DNA from: Petrolisthes cinctipes
Taxonomy: Eukaryota; Arthropoda; Malacostraca; Decapoda; Porcellanidae
DNA: 64,000 nucleotides
Reading direction: 5' to 3'
Assembly: GCA_033782935.1 (NCBI GenBank)
Contig: JAWQEG010000135.1
Location: 2,172,501 to 2,236,500 of the forward strand
Below the pieces are notes generated by a model. That model was given only the letters and a program-made list of their open reading frames with translations. It ran no database searches and was not told the DNA's origin. Positions 11,791-27,300 of this stretch are shown here, in pieces (positions within the stretch are counted from its first letter, which is position 1; each line of letters opens with the position of its first letter). The translations under genes were made by a program, and so were the position numbers.

Positions 11791-13480
11791 ATGCACATAT
11801 CGACTTTGGGGCACCTAAAAGATCGATTTTCAGTATGTTTTTGGCCTGTATTTTGAAAATACTCTAACACGGAGTAGGCATGTACAGATACCTTCTTGGA
11901 CCTCTAAATATCGAATTTTCGGGTGTTTTGGGACTGAATTTGAGATATCGATTTTTTGGCACCTAAAATGTCGATTTTTAGCATGTTTTTAGCCTATATT
12001 TTGAAAATATTCTAGCACTGTGTAGGCATGTACAGATTGCTTCTGGGACCCCAAAATATTGAATTTTCGGGTGTTCTGAGCCTAAATTTGAGATATAAAC
12101 GGGTACAGAAGATACATGCACATATTGGCTTTGGGCATCTAAAATATCGATTTTCAGCATGTTTTTTGCCTGTATTTTGAAAATACTCTAACACTGAGTA
12201 GGCATGTACAGATTGCTTCTGGGACCCCAAAATATCGAATTTTCGGGTGTTTTGAGCCTGAATTTGAGATATAAACGGGTACTGAAGATGCATGCACATA
12301 TCGACTTTTGGGCACCTAAAAGATCGATTTTCAGTATGTTTTTGGCTTGTATTTTGAAAATACTCTAACACGGAGTAAGCATGTACAGATACCTTCTGGG
12401 ACCTCTAAATATCGAATTTTCGGGTGTTTTGGGACTGAATTTGAGATATCGATTTTTTGGCACCTAAAATGTCGATTTTTAGCATGTTTTTAGCCTATAT
12501 TTTGAAAATATTCTAGCACTGTGTAGGCATGTACAGATTGCTTCTGGGACCCCAAAATATTGAATTTTCGGGTGTTTTGAGAATGAATTTGAGATATAAA
12601 CGGGTACAGAAGATACATGCACATATTGACTTTGGACATCTAAAATATCGATTTTCAGCATGTTTTGGGCCTGTATTTTGAAAATACTCTAACACGGAGT
12701 AGGCATGTACTGATCGCTTCTGGGACCCCAAAATATCGAATTTTCGGGTGTTTAGGGCCAGAATTTGAGATATAAACGGGTACAGAAGATGCATGCACAT
12801 ATCGACTTTTGGGCACCTAAAAGATCGATTTTCAGTATGTTTTTGGCCTGTATTTTGAAAATACTCTAAGACGGAGTAGGCATGTACAGATACCTTCTGG
12901 GACCTCTAAATATCGAATTTTCGGGTGTTTTGGGACTGAATTTGAGATATCGACTTTTTGGCACCTAAAAGATCGATTTTTTGCATGTTTTTAGCCTATA
13001 TTTTGAAAATATTCTAGCACTGTACAGATTGCTTCTGGGACCCTAAAATATTGAAATTTCGGGTGTTTTGAGCCTGAATTTGAGATATAAACGGGTACAG
13101 AAGATGCATGCACATATCGACTTTTGGGCACCTAAAAGATCGATTTTCAGTATGTTTTTGGCCTGTATTTTGAAAATACTCTAACACGGAGTAGGCATGT
13201 ACAGATACCTTCTGGGACCCCTAAATATCGAATTTTCGGGTGTTTTGGGACTGAATTTGAGATATAGATTTTTTGACACCTAAAATGTCGATTTTTAGCA
13301 TGTTTTTAGCCTATATTTTGAAAATATTCTAGCACTGTGTAGGCATGTACAGATTGCTTCAGGGACCCCAAAATATTGAATTTTCGGGTGTTTTGAGCCT
13401 GAATTTGAGATATAAACAAGTACAGAAGATACATGCACATATTGACTTTGGGCATCTAAAATATCGATTTTCAGCATGTT
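11791..13480. repeat. Rearranged continuation with one extra 501-bp trimer
   Basis: From about 12,480 to 13,480 the sequence again follows copy 1, but at an offset of 7,389, which is 6,888 plus 501. The additional trimer, about 11,980-12,480, resembles the trimer at 160-660 (shared GTGTTCTGAGCCTAAATTTG, seen at 12,073 and 249). Seen directly: the shift of offset by exactly one trimer. Inferred: unequal exchange in register with the trimer. Confidence 0.75.
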
Positions 13481-16400
13481 TTGGGCCTGTATTTTGAAAA
13501 TACTCTAACACTGAGTAGGCATGTACAGATTGCTTCTGGGACCCCAAAATATCGAATTTTCGGGTGTTTTGAGCCTGAATTTGAGATATAAACGGGTACT
13601 GAAGATGCATGCACATATCGACTTTTGTGCACCTAAAAGATCGATTTTCAGTATGTTTTAAGCATGTATTTTAAAAATACTCTAACACGGAGTAGGCATG
13701 TACAGATCGCTTCTGGGACCCCTAAATATCGAATTTTCGGGTGTTTTGGGACTGAATTTGAGATATCGACTTTTTGGCACCTACAAGATCGATTTTTAGC
13801 ATGTTTTTAGCCTATATTTTGAAAATATTCTAGCACTGTACAGATTGCTTCTGAGACCCCAAAATATTGAATTTTCGGGTGTTTTGAGCCTGAATTTGAG
13901 ATATAAACGGGTACAGAAGATAAATGCACATATTGACTTTGGGCACCAAAAATATCGATTTTCAGCATGTTTTGGGCCTGAATTTTGAAAATACTCTAAC
14001 ACGGAGTAGGCATGTACAGATTGCTTCTGGGACCCCAAAATATTGAATTTTCGGGTGTTTTGACCATGAATTTAAGATATAAACGGGTACAGAAGATACA
14101 TGCACATATTGACTTTGGGCATCTAAAATATCGATTTTCAGCATGTTTTGGGCCTGTATTTTGAAAATACTCTAACACTGAGTAGGCATGTACAGATTGC
14201 TTCTGGGACCCCAAAATATTGAATTTTCGGGTGTTTTGAGCCTGAATTTGAGATATAAACGGGTACTGAAGATGCATGCACATATCGACTTTTGTGCACC
14301 TAAAAGATCGATTTTCAGTATGTTTTGAGCATGTATTTTGAAAATGCTCTAATACGGAGTAGGCATGTACAGATCGCTTCTGTGACCCCTAAATATCGAA
14401 TTTTCGGGTGTTTTGGGACTGAATTTGAGATATCGACTTTTTGGCACCTAAAAGATCGATTTTTAGCATGTTTTTAGCCTATATTTTGAAAATATTCTAG
14501 CACTGAGTAGGCATGTACAGATTGCTTCTGGGACCCCAAAATATTGAATTTTCGGGTGTTTTGAGCCTGAATTTGAGATATAAACGGGTACAGAAGATAC
14601 ATGCACATATTGACTTTGGGCACCAAAAATATCGATTTTCAGCATGTTTTGGGCCTGAATTTTGAAAATACTCTAACACGGAGTAGGCATGTGCAGATCG
14701 CTTCTGGGACCCCAAAATATCGAATTTTCGGGTGTTTTGAGCCTGAATTTGAGATATAAACGGGTACTGAAGATGCATGCACATATCGACTTTTGTGCAC
14801 CTAAAAGATCGATTTTCAGTATGTTTTGAGCATGTATTTTGAAAATACTCTAACACGGAGTAGGCATGTACAGATCGCTTCTGGGACCCCTAAATATCGA
14901 ATTTTCGGGTGTTTTGGGACTGAATTTGAGATATCGACTTTTTGGCACCTAAAAGATCGATTTTTAGCATGTTTTTAGCCTATATTTTGAAAATATTCTA
15001 GCACTGTACAGATTGCTTCTGGGACCCCAAAATATTGAATTTTCGGGTGTTTTGAGCCTGAATTTGAGATATAAACGGGTACATAAGATACATGCACATA
15101 TTGACTTTGGGCACCAAAAATATCGATTTTCAGCATGTTTTGGGCCTGAATTTTGAAAATACTCTAACACGGAGTAGGCATGTACAGATCGCTACTGGGA
15201 CCCCAAAATATCGAATTTTCGGGTGTTTAGGGCCAGAATTTGAGATATAAACTGGTACAGAAGATGCATGCACATATCGACTTTTGGGCACCTAAAAGAT
15301 CGATTTTCAGTATGTTTTGGGCCTGTATTTTGAAAATACTCTAACATGGAGTAGGCATGTACAGATACCTTCTGGGACCTCTAAATATCGAATTTTCGGG
15401 TGTTTTGGGACTGAATTTGAGATATCGATTTTTTGGCACCTAAAATGTCGATTTTTAGCATGTTTTTAGCCTATATTTTGAAAATATTCTAGCACTGTGT
15501 AGGCATGTACAGATTGCTTCTGGGACCCCAAAATATTGAATTTTCCGGTGTTTTGAGCCTGAATTTGAGATATAAACGGGTACAGAAGATACATGCACAT
15601 ATTGACTTTGGGCACCAAAAATATCGATTTTCAGCATGTCTTGGGCCTGAATTTTGAAAATACTCTAACACGGAGTAGGCATGTACAGATCGCTTCTGGG
15701 ACCCCAAAATATCGAATTTTCGGGTGTTTAGGGCCAGAATTTGAGATATAAACGGGTACAAAAGATGCATGCACATATCGACTTTTGGGCACCTAAAAGA
15801 TCGATTTTCAGTATGTTTTTGGCCTGTATTTTGAAAATACTCTAACACGGAGTAGGCATGTACAGATACCTTCTGGGAACTCTAAATATCGAATTTTCGG
15901 GTGTTTTGGGACTGAATTTGAGATATCGATTTTTTGGCACCTAAAATGTCGATTTTTAGCATGTTTTTAGCCTATATTTTGAAAATATTCTAGCACTGTG
16001 TAGACATGCACAGATTGCTTCTGGGACCGCAAAATATTGAATTTTCGGGTGTTTTGAGCCTGAATTTGAGATATAAACGGGTACAGAAGATACATGCACA
16101 TATTGACTTTGGGCACCAAAAATATCGATTTTCAGCATGTTTTGGGCCTGAATTTTGAAAATACTCTAACACGGAGTAGGCATGTACAGATCGCTTCTGG
16201 GACCCAAAATATCGAATTTTCGGGTGTTTAGGGCCAGAATTTGAGATATAAACGGGTACAGAAGATGCATGCACATATCGAGTTTTGGGCACCTAAAAGA
16301 TCGATTTTCAGTATGTTTTTGGCCTTTATTTTGAAAATACTCTAACACGGAGTAGGCATGTACAGATACCTTCTGGGACCTCTACATATCGAATTTTCGG

Positions 16401-19400
16401 GTGTTTTAGGACTGAATTTGAGATATCGACTTTTTGGCACCTAAAAGATCGATTTTTAGCATGTTTTTAGCCTATATTTTGAAAATATTCTAGCACTGAG
16501 TAGGCATGTACAGATTGCTTCTGGGACCCCAAAATATTGAATTTTCGGGTGTTTTGAGCCTGAATTTGAGATATAAACGGGTACAGAAGATACATGCACA
16601 TATTGACTTTGGGCATCTAAAATATCGATTTTCAGCATGTTTTGGGCCTGTATTTTGAAAATACTCTAACACTGAGTAGGCATGTACAGATTGCTTCTGG
16701 GACCCCAAAATATTGAATTTTCGGGTGTTTTGAGCCTGAATTTGAGATATAAACGGGTACTGAAGATGCATGCACATATCGACTTTTGTGCACCTAAAAG
16801 ATCGATTTTCAGTATGTTTTGAGCATGTATTTTGAAAATACTCTAACACGGAGTAGGTATGTACAGATGGCTTCTGGGACCCCTAAATATCGAATTTTCG
16901 GGTGTTTTGGGACTGAATTTGAGATATCGACTTTTTGGCACCTAAAAGATCGATTTTTAGCATGTTTTTAGCCAATATTTTGAAAATATTCTAGCACTGT
17001 ACAGATTGCTTCTGGGACCCCAAAATATTGAATTTTCGGGTGTTTTGAGCCTGAATTTGAGATATAAACGGGTACAGAAGATACATGCACATATTGACTT
17101 TGGGCACCAAAAATATCGATTTTCAGCATGTTTTGGGCCTGAATTTTGAAAATACTCTAACACGGAGTAGGCATGTACAGATCGCTTCTGGGACCCCAAA
17201 ATATCGAATTTTCGGGTGTTTCGGGCCTGAATTTGAGATATAAACGGGTACAGAAGATGCATGCACATATCGACTTTTGGGCACCTAAAAGATCGATTTT
17301 CAGTATGTTTTTGGCCTGTATTCTGAATATACTCTAACACGGAGTAGGCATGTACAGATACCTTCTGGGACCTCTAAATATCGAATTTTCGGGTGTTTTG
17401 GGACTGAATTTGAGATATCGATTTTTTGGCACCTAAAATGTTGATTTTTAGCATGTTTTTAGCCTATATTTTGAAAATATTCTAGTACTGTGGTGGCATG
17501 TACAGATTGCTTCTGGGACCCCAAAATATTGAATTTTCGGGTGTTTTGAGCCTGAATTTGAGATATAAACGGGTACTGAAGATGCATGCACATATCGACT
17601 TTTGTGCACCTAAAAGATTGATTTTCAGTATGTTTTGAGCATGTATTTTGAAAATACTCTAACACGGAGTAGGCATGTACAGATCGCTTCTGGGACCCTT
17701 AAATATCGAATTTTCGGGTGTTTTGGGACTGAATTTGAGATATCGACTTTTTGGCACCTAAAAGATCGATTTTTAGCATGTTTTTAGCCTATATTTTGAA
17801 AATATTCTAGCACTGTACAAATTGCTTCTGGGACCCCAAAATATTGAATTTTCGGGTGTTTTGAGCCTGAATTTGAGATATAAACGGGTACAGAAGATGC
17901 ATGCACATATCGACTTTTGGGCACCTAAAAGATCGATTTTCAGTATGTTTTTGGCCTGTATTTTGAAAATACTCTAACACGTAGTAGGCATGTACAGATA
18001 CCTTCTGGGACCTCTAAATATCGAATTTTCGGGTGTTTTGGGACTGAATTTGAGATATCGATTTTTTGGCACCTAAAATGTCGATTTTCAGCATGTTTTT
18101 AGCCTATATTTTGAAAATATTGTAGCACTGTGTAGGCATGTACAGATTGCTTCTGGGACCCCAAAATATTGAATTTTCGGGTGTTTTGAGCCTGAATTTG
18201 AGATATAAACGGGTACTGAAGATGCATGCACATATCGACTTTTGTGCACCTAAAAGATCGATTTTCAGTATGTTTTGAGCATGTATTTTGAAAATGCTCT
18301 AATACGGAGTAGGCATGTACAGATCGCTTCTGGGACCCCTAAATATCGAATTTTCGGGTGTTTTGGGACTGAATTTGAGATATCGACTTTTTGGCACCTA
18401 AAAGATCGATTTTTAGCATGTTTTTAGCCTATATTTTGAAAATATTCTAGCACTGAGTAGGCATGTACAGATTGCTTCTGGGACCCCAAAATATTGAATT
18501 TTCAGGTGTTTTGAGCCTGAATTTGAAATATAAACGGGTACAGAAGATACATGCACATATTGACTTTGGGCACCAAAATTATCGATTTTCAGCATGTTTT
18601 GGGCCTGAATTTTGAAAATACTCTAACACGGAGTAGGCATGTACAGATCGCTTCTGGGACCCCAAAATATCGAATTTTCGTATGTTTAGGGCCAGAATTT
18701 GAGATATAAACGGGTACAGAAGATGCATGCACATATCGACTTTTGGGCACCTAAAAGATCGATTTTCAGTATGTTTTTGGCTTGTATTTTGAAAATACTC
18801 TAACACGGAGTAGGCATGTACAGATACCTTCTGGGACCTCTAAATATCGAATTTTCGGGTGTTTTGGGACTGAATTTGAGATATCGATTTTTTGGCACCT
18901 AAAATGTCGATTTTCAGCATGTTTTTAGCCTATATTTTGAAAATATTCTAGCACTGTGTAGGCATGTACAGATTGCTTCTGGGACCCCAAAATATTGAAT
19001 TTTCGGGTGTTTTGAGCCTGAATTTGAGATATAAACGGGTACTGAATATGCATGCACATATCGACTTTTGTGCACCTAAAAGATCGATTTTCAGTATGTT
19101 TTGAGCATGTATTTTGAAAATACTCTAACTCGGAGTAGGCATGTTCAGATCGCTTCTGGGACCCCTAAATATCGAATTTTCGGGTGTTTTGGGACTGAAT
19201 TTGAGATATCGACTTTTTGGCACCTAAAAGATCGATTTTTAGCATGTTTTTAGCCTATATTTTGAAAATATTCTAGCACTGTACAGATTGCTTCTGGGAT
19301 CCCAAAATATTGAATTTTAGGGTGTTTTGAGCCTGAATTTGAGATATAAACGGGTACAGAAGATACATGCACATATTGACTTTGGGCACCAAAAATATCG

Positions 19401-22400
19401 ATTTTCAGCATGTTTTGGGCCTGAATTTTGAAAATACTCTAACACGGAGTAGGCATGTACAGATCGCTTCTGGGACCCCAAAATATCGAATTTTCGGGTG
19501 TTTAGGGCCAGAATTTGAGATATAAACGGGTACAGAAGATGCATGCACATATCGACTTTTGGGCACCTAAAAGATCGATTTTCAGTATGTTTTTGGCCTG
19601 TATTTTGAAAATACTCTAACACGGAGTAGGCATGTACAGATACCTTCTGGGACCTCTACATATCGAATTTTCGGGTGTTTTAGGACTGAATTTGAGATAT
19701 CGACTTTTTGGCACCTAAAAGATCGATTTTTAGCATGTTTTTAGCCTATATTTTGAAAATATTCTAGCACTGAGTAGGCATGTACAGATTGCTTCTGGGA
19801 CCCCAAAATATTGAATTTTCGGGTGTTTTGAGCCTGAATTTGAGATATAAACGGGTACAGAAGATACATGCACATATTGACTTTGGGCACCAAAAATATC
19901 GATTTTCAGCATGTTTTGGGCCTGAATTTTGAAAATACTCTAACACGGAGTAGGCATGTACAGATCGCTTCTGGGACCCCAAAATATCGAATATTCGGGT
20001 GTTTCGGGCCTGAATTTGAGATATAAACGGGTACAAAAGATGCATGCACATATCGACTTTTGTGCACCTAAAAGATCGATTTTCAGTATGTTTTTGGCCT
20101 GTATTTTGAAAATACTCTAACACGGAGTAGGCATGTACAGATACCTTCTGGGACCTCTAAATATCGAATTTTCGGGTGTTTTGGGACTGAATTTGAGATA
20201 TCGATTTTTTGGCACCTAAAATGTCGATTTTTAGCATGTTTTTAGCCTATATTTTGAAAATATTCTAGCACTGAGTAGGCATGTACAGATTGCTTCTGGG
20301 ACCCCAAAATATTGAATTTTCGGGTGTTTTGAGCCTGAATTTGAAATATAAACGGGTACAGAAGATACATGCACATATTGACTTTGGGCACCAAAATTAT
20401 CGATTTACAGCATGTTTTGGGCCTGAATTTTGAAAATACTCTAACACGGAGTAGGCATGTACAGATCGCTTCTGGGACCCCAAAATATTGAATTTTCGGA
20501 TGTTTTGAGCCTGAATTTGAGATATAAACGGGTACTGAAGAGGCATGCACATATCGACTTTTGTGCACCTAAAAGATCGATTTTCAGTATGTTTTGAGCA
20601 TGTATTTTGAAAATACTCTAACACGGAGTGGGCATGTACAGATCGCTTCTGGGACCCCTAAATATCGAATTTTCGGGTGTTTTGGGACTGAATTTGAGAT
20701 ATCGACTTTTTGGCACCTAAAAGATCGATTTTTAGCATGTTTTTAGCCTATATTTTGAAAATATTCTAGCACTGTACAGATTGCTTCTGGGACCCCAAAA
20801 TATTGAATTTTCGGGTGTTTTGAGCCTGAATTTGAGATATAAACGGGTACAGAAGATACATGCACATATTGACTTTGGGCACCAAAAATATCGATTTTCA
20901 GCATGTTTTGGGCCTGAATTTTGAAAATACTCTAACACGGAGTAGGCATGTACAGATCGCTTCTGGGACCCCAAAATATCGAATTTTCGGGTGTTTAGGG
21001 CCAGAATTTGAGATATAAACGGGTACAGAAGATGCATGCACATATCGACTTTTGGGCACCTAAAAGATCGATTTTCAGTATGTTTTTGGCATGTATTTTT
21101 GAAAATACTCTAACACGGAGTAGGCATGTACAGATACCTTCTGGGACCTCTAAATACCGAATTTTCGGGTGTTTTGGGACTGAATTTGAGATATCGACTT
21201 TTTGGCACCTAAAAGATCGATTTTTAGCATGTTTTTAGCCTATATTTTGAAAATATTCTAGCACTGAGTAGGCATGTACAGATTGCTTCTGGGACCCCAA
21301 AATATTGAATTTTCGGGTGTTTTGAGCCTGAATTTGAGATATAAACGGGTACAGAGGATACATGCACATATTGACTTTGGGCACCAAAAATATCGATTTT
21401 CAGCATGTTTTGGGCCTGAATTTTGAAAATACTCTAACACGGAGTAGGCATGTACAGATCGCTTCTGGGACCCCAAAATATCGAATTTTTGGGTGTTTTG
21501 AGCCTGAATTTGAGATATAAACGGGTACTGAAGATGCATGCACATATCGACTTTTGTGCACCTAAAAGATCGATTTTCAGTATGTTTTGAACATGTATTT
21601 TGAAAATACTCTAACACGGAGTAGGCATGTACAGATCGCTTCTGGGACCCCTAAATATCGAATTTTCGGGTGTTTTGGGACTGAATTTGAGATATCGACT
21701 TTTTGGCACCTAAAAGATCGATTTTTAGCATGTTTTTAGCCTATATTTTGAAAATATTCTAGCACTGTACAGATTGCTTCTGGGACCCCAAAATATTGAA
21801 TTTTCGGGTGTTTTGAGCCTGAATTTGAGATATAAACGGGTACAGAAGATACATGCACATATTGACTTTGGGCACCAAAAATATCGATTTTCAGCATGTT
21901 TTGGGCCTGAATTTTGAAAATACTCTAACACGGAGTAGGCATGTACAGATCGCTTCTGGGACCCCAAAATATCGAATTTTCGGGTGTTTAGGGCCAGAAT
22001 TTGAGATATAAACGGGTACAGAATATGCATGCACATATCGACTTTTGGGCACCTAAAAGATCGATTTTCAGTATGTTTTTGGCCTGTATTTTGAAAATAC
22101 TCTAACACGGAGTAGGCATGTACAGATACCTTCTGGGACCTCTAAATATCGAATTTTCGGGTGTTTTGGGACTGAATTTGAGATATCGATTTTTTGGCAC
22201 CTAAAATGTCGATTTTTAGCATGTTTTTAGCCTATATTTTGAAAATATTCTAGCACTGTGTAGGCATGTACAGATTGCTTCTGGGACCCCAAAATATTGA
22301 ATTTTCGGGTGTTTTGAGACTGAATTTGAGATATAAACGGGTACAGAAGATATATGCACATATTGACTTTGGGCATCTAAAATATCGATTTTCAGCATGT

Positions 22401-24360
22401 TTTGGGCCTGTATTTTGAAAATACTCTAACACTGAGTAGGCATGTACAGATTGCTTCTGGGACCCCAAAATATTGAATTATCGGGTGTTTTGAGCCTGAA
22501 TTTGAGATATAAACGGGTACTGAAGATGCATGCACATATCGACTTTTGTGCACCTAAAAGATCTATTTTCAGTATGTTTTGAGCATGTATTTTGAAAATA
22601 CTCTAACACGGAGTAGGCATGTACAGATCGCTTCTGGGACCCCTAAATATCGAATTTTCGGGTGTTTTGGGACTGAATTTGAGATATCGACTTTTTTGCA
22701 CCTAAAAGATCGATTTTTAGCATGTTTTTAGCCTATATTTTAAAAATATTCTAGCACTGTACAGATTGCTTCTGGGACCCCAAAATATTGAATTTTCTGG
22801 TGTTTTGAGCCTGAATTTGAGATATAAACGGGTACAGAAGATACATGCACATATTGACTTTGGGCATCTAAAATATAGATTTTCAGCATGTTTTGGGCCT
22901 GTATTTTGAAAATACTCTAACACTGAGTAGGCATGTACAGATTGCTTCTGGGACCCCAAAATATTGAATTTTCGGGTGTTTTGAGCCTGAATTTGAGATA
23001 TAAACGGGTACTGAAGATGCATGCACATATCGACTTTTGTGCACCTAAAAGATCGATTTTCAGTATGTTTTGAGCATGTATTTTGAAAATACTCTAACAC
23101 GGAGTAGGCATGTACAGATTGCTTCTGGGACCCCTAAATATCGAATTTTCGGGTGTTTTGGGACTGAATTTGAGATATCGATTTTTTGGCACCTAAAAGA
23201 TCGATTTTTAGCATGTTTTTAGCCTATATTTTGAAAATATTCTAGCACTGTACAGATTGCTTCTGGGACCCCAAAATATTGAATTTTCGGGTGTTTTGAG
23301 CCTGAATTTGAGATATAAACGGGTACAGAAGATACATGCACATATTGACTTTGGGCACCAAAAATATCGATTTTCAGCATGTTTTGGGCCTGAATTTTGA
23401 AAATACTCTAACACGGAGTAGGCATGTACAGATTGCTTCTGGGACCCCAAAATATTGAATTTTCGGGTGTTTTGAGCCTGAATTTGAGATATAAACGGGT
23501 ACTGAAGATGCATGCACATATCGACTTTTGTGCACCTAAAAGATCGATTTTCAGTATGTTTTGAGCATGTATTTTGAAAATACTCTAACACGGAGTAGGC
23601 ATGTACAGATCGCTTCTGGGACCCCTAAATATCGAATTTTCGGTTGTTTTGGGACTGAATTTGAGATATCGATTTTTTGGCACCTAAAATGTCGATTTTT
23701 AGCATGTTTTTAGCCTATATTTTGAAAATATTCTAGCACTGTGTAGGCATGTACAGATTGCTTCTGGGACCCCAAAATATTGAATTTTCGGGTGTTTTGA
23801 GCCTGAATTTGAGATATAAACGGGTACAGAAGATACATGCACATATTGACTTTGGGCATCTAAAATATCGATTTTCAGCATGTTTTGGGCCTGTATTTTG
23901 AAAATACTCTAACACTGAGTAGGCATGTACAGATTGCTTCTGGGACCCTAAAATATTGAATTTTCGGGTGTTTTGAGCCTGAATTTGAGATATAAACGGG
24001 TACTGAAGATGCATGCACATATCGACTTTCGTGCACCTAAAAGATCGATTTTCAGTATGTTTTGAGCATGTATTTTGAAAATACTCTAACACGGAGTAGG
24101 CATGTACAGATCGCTTCTGGGACCGGTAAATATCGAATTTTCGGGTGTTTTGGGACTGAATTTGAGATATCGACTTTTTGGCACCTAAAATATCGATTTT
24201 AACATGTTTTTAGCCTATATTTTGAAAATATTCTAGCACTGTACAGATTGCTTCTGGGACCCCAAAATATTGGATTTTCGGGTGTTTTGAGCCTGAATTT
24301 GAGATATAAACGGGTACAGAAGATACATGCACATATTGACTTTGGGCACCAAAAATATCG
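13481..24360. repeat. Irregular hexamer array
   Basis: Trimers of about 491 and 501 bp continue, mostly in A2-B-C1-A1-B'-C2 order with hybrids mixed in. Several B monomers here read GCACTGAGTAGG, the C1 spelling, instead of GCACTGTGTAGG (for example 14,500, 16,500, 18,450, 19,770 and 21,265). Two C2 monomers, at 17,211 and 19,994, read TTCGGGTGTTTCGGGCC. Nothing other than satellite was seen. Confidence 0.85.
17450..18089. repeat. 640-bp tetramer HOR variant, distant copy
   Basis: The order is again B/C1 hybrid (17,450-17,626), A1 (17,627-17,774), B'/C2 hybrid (17,775-17,941) and A2 (17,942-18,089). It lies 5.5 kb beyond the last tetramer of the left-end duplication. It has private changes such as AAAATGTTGATTTTT and TCTAGTACTGTGGTGGC, so it is not a recent copy of the left-end tetramers. 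Another B/C1 hybrid follows at 18,090-18,266. Confidence 0.85.
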
Positions 24361-27300
24361 ATTTTCAGCATGTTTTTTGCCTGAATTTTGAAAATACTCT
24401 AACACGGAGTAGGCATGTACAGATCACTTCTGGGACCCCAAAATATCGAATTTTCTGGTACTGAAGATGCATGCACATATCGACTTTTGTGCACCTAAAA
24501 GATCGATTTTCAGTATGTTTTGAGCATGTATTTTGAAAATACTCTAACACGGAGTAGGCATGTACTGATCGCTTCTGGGACCCCTAAATATCGAATTTTC
24601 GGGTGTTTTGGGACTGAATTTGAGATATCGACTTTTTGCACCTAAAAGATCGATTTTTAGCATGTTTTTAGCCTATATTTTGAAAATATTCTAGCACTGT
24701 ACAGATTGCTTCTGGGACCCCAAAATATTGAATTTTCGGGTATTTTGAGCCTGAATTTGAGATATAAACGGGTACAGAAGATACATGCACATATTGACTT
24801 TGGGCACCAAAAATATCGATTTTCAGCATGTTTTGGGCCTGAATTTTGAAAATACTCTAACACGGAGTAGGCATGTACAGATCGCTTCTGGGACCCCAAA
24901 ATATCGAATTTTCGGGTGTTTAGGGCCAGAATTTGAGATATAAACGGGTACAGAAGATGCATGCACATATCGACTTTTTGGGCACCTAAAAGATCGATTT
25001 TCAGTATGTTTTTGGCCTGTATTTTGAAAATACTCTAACACGGAGTAGGCATGTACAGATACCTTCTGGGACCTCTAAATATCGAATTTTCGGGTGTTTT
25101 GGGACTGAATTTGAGATATCGATTTTTTGGCACCTAAAATGTCGATTTTCAGCATGTTTTTAGCCTATATTTTGAAAATATTCTAGCACTGTGTAGGCAT
25201 GTACAGATTGCTTCTGGGACCCCAAAATATTGAATTTTCGGGTGTTTTGAGCCTTAATTTGAGATATAAACGGGTACAGAAGATACATGCACATATTGAC
25301 TTTGGGCATCTAAAATATCGATTTTCAGCATGTTTTTGGCCTGTATTTTGAAAATACTCTAACACTGAGTAGGCATGTACAGATTTCTTCTGGGACCCCA
25401 AAATATTGAATTTTCGGGTGTTTTGAGCCTGAATTTGAGATATAAACGGGTACTGAAGATGCATGCACATATCGACTTTTGTGCACCTAAAAGATCGATT
25501 TTCAGTATGTTTTGAGCATGTATTTTGAAAATACTCTAACACGGAGTAGGGATGTACAGATCGCTTCTGGGACCCCTAAATATCGAATTTTCGGGTGTTT
25601 TGGGACTGAATTTGAGATATCGACTTTTTGGCACCTAAAAGATCGATTTTTAGCATGTTTTTAGCCTATATTTTGAAAATATTCTAGCACTGTACAGATT
25701 GCTTCTGGGACCCTAAAATATTGAATTTTCGGGTGTTTTGAGCCTGAATTTGAGATATAAACGGGTACAGAAGATACATGCACATATTGACTTTGGGCAC
25801 CAAAAATATCGATTTTCAGCATGTTTTGGGCCTGAATTTTGAAAATACTCTAACACGGAGTAGGCATGTACAGATCGCTTCTGGGACCCCAAAATATCGA
25901 ATTTTCGGGTGTTTTGAGCCTGAATTTGAGATATAAACGGGTACTGAAGATGCATGCACATATCGACTTTTGTGCACCTAAAAGATCGATTTTCAGTATG
26001 TTTTGAGCATGTATTTTGAAAATACTCTAACACGGAGTAGGCATGTACATATCGCTTCTGGGACCCCTAAATATCGAATTTTCGGGTGTTTTGGGACTGA
26101 ATTTGAGATATCGACTTTTTGGCACCTAAAAGATCGATTTTTAGCATGTTTTTAGCCTATATTTTGAAAATATTCTAGCACTGTACAGATTGCTTCTGGG
26201 ACCCCAAAATATTGAATTTTCGGGTGTTTTGAGCCTGAATTTGAGATATAAACGGGTACAGAAGATACATGCACATATTGACTTTGGGCACCAAAAATAT
26301 CGATTTTCAGCATGTTTTGGGCCTGAATTTTGAAAATACTCTAACACGGAGTAGGCATGAACAGATCGCTTCTGGGACCCGAAAATATAGAATTTTCGGG
26401 TGTTTAGGGCCAGAATTTGAGATATAAACGGGTACAGAAGATGCATGCACATATCGACTTTTGGGCACCTAAAAGATCGATTTTCAGTATGTTTTTGGCC
26501 TGTATTTTGAAAATACTCTAACACGAAGTAGGCATGTACAGATACCTTCTGGGACCTCTAAATATCGAATTTTATGGTGTTTTGGGACTGAATTTGATAT
26601 ATCGATTTTTTGGCACCTAAAATGTTGGTTTTTAGCATGTTTTTAGCCTATATTTTGAAAATATTCTAGCACTGTACAGATTGCTTCTGGGACCCCAAAA
26701 TATTGAATTTTAGGGTGTTTTGAGCCTGAATTTGAGATATAAACGGGTACAGAAGATACATGCACATATTGACTTTGGGCATCTAAAATATCGATTTTCA
26801 GCATGTTTTGGGCCTGTATTTTGAAAATACTCTAACACTGAGTAGGCATGTACAGATTGCTTCTGGGACCCTAAAATATTGAATTTTCGGGTGTTTTGAG
26901 CCTGAATTTGAGATATAAACGGGTACTGAAGATGCATGCACATATCGACTTTTGTGCACCTAAAAGATCGATTTTCAGTATGTTTTGAGCATGTATTTTG
27001 AAAATACTCTAACACGGAGTAGGCATGTACAGATCGCTTCTGGGACCACTAAATATCGAATTTTCGGGTGTTTTGGGACTGAATTTGAGATATCGACTTT
27101 TTGGCACCTAAAAGATCGATTTTTAGCATGTTTTTAGCCTATATTTTGAAAATATTCTAGCACTGTACAGATTGCTTCTGGGACCCCAAAATATTGGATT
27201 TTCGGGTGTTTTGAGCCTGAATTTGAGATATAAACGGGTACAGAAGATACATGCACATATTGACTTTGGGCACCAAAAATATCGATTTTCAGCATGTTTT

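Noticed and set aside
21008..21238. Short plus-strand open frames (66-81 codons), also at 34,429, 37,666, 39,080, 41,650, 46,323, 51,771, 53,754 and 56,244
   Set aside because: They arise where a hybrid or indel happens to remove a stop. They are repeats of the same satellite and have no features of a gene.
21725..22108. Family of 127-codon minus-strand frames repeated many times
   Set aside because: Each simply spans B', C2 and part of A2. The period and the stop positions follow monomer lengths of 166, 177 and 148 bp, not gene structure.
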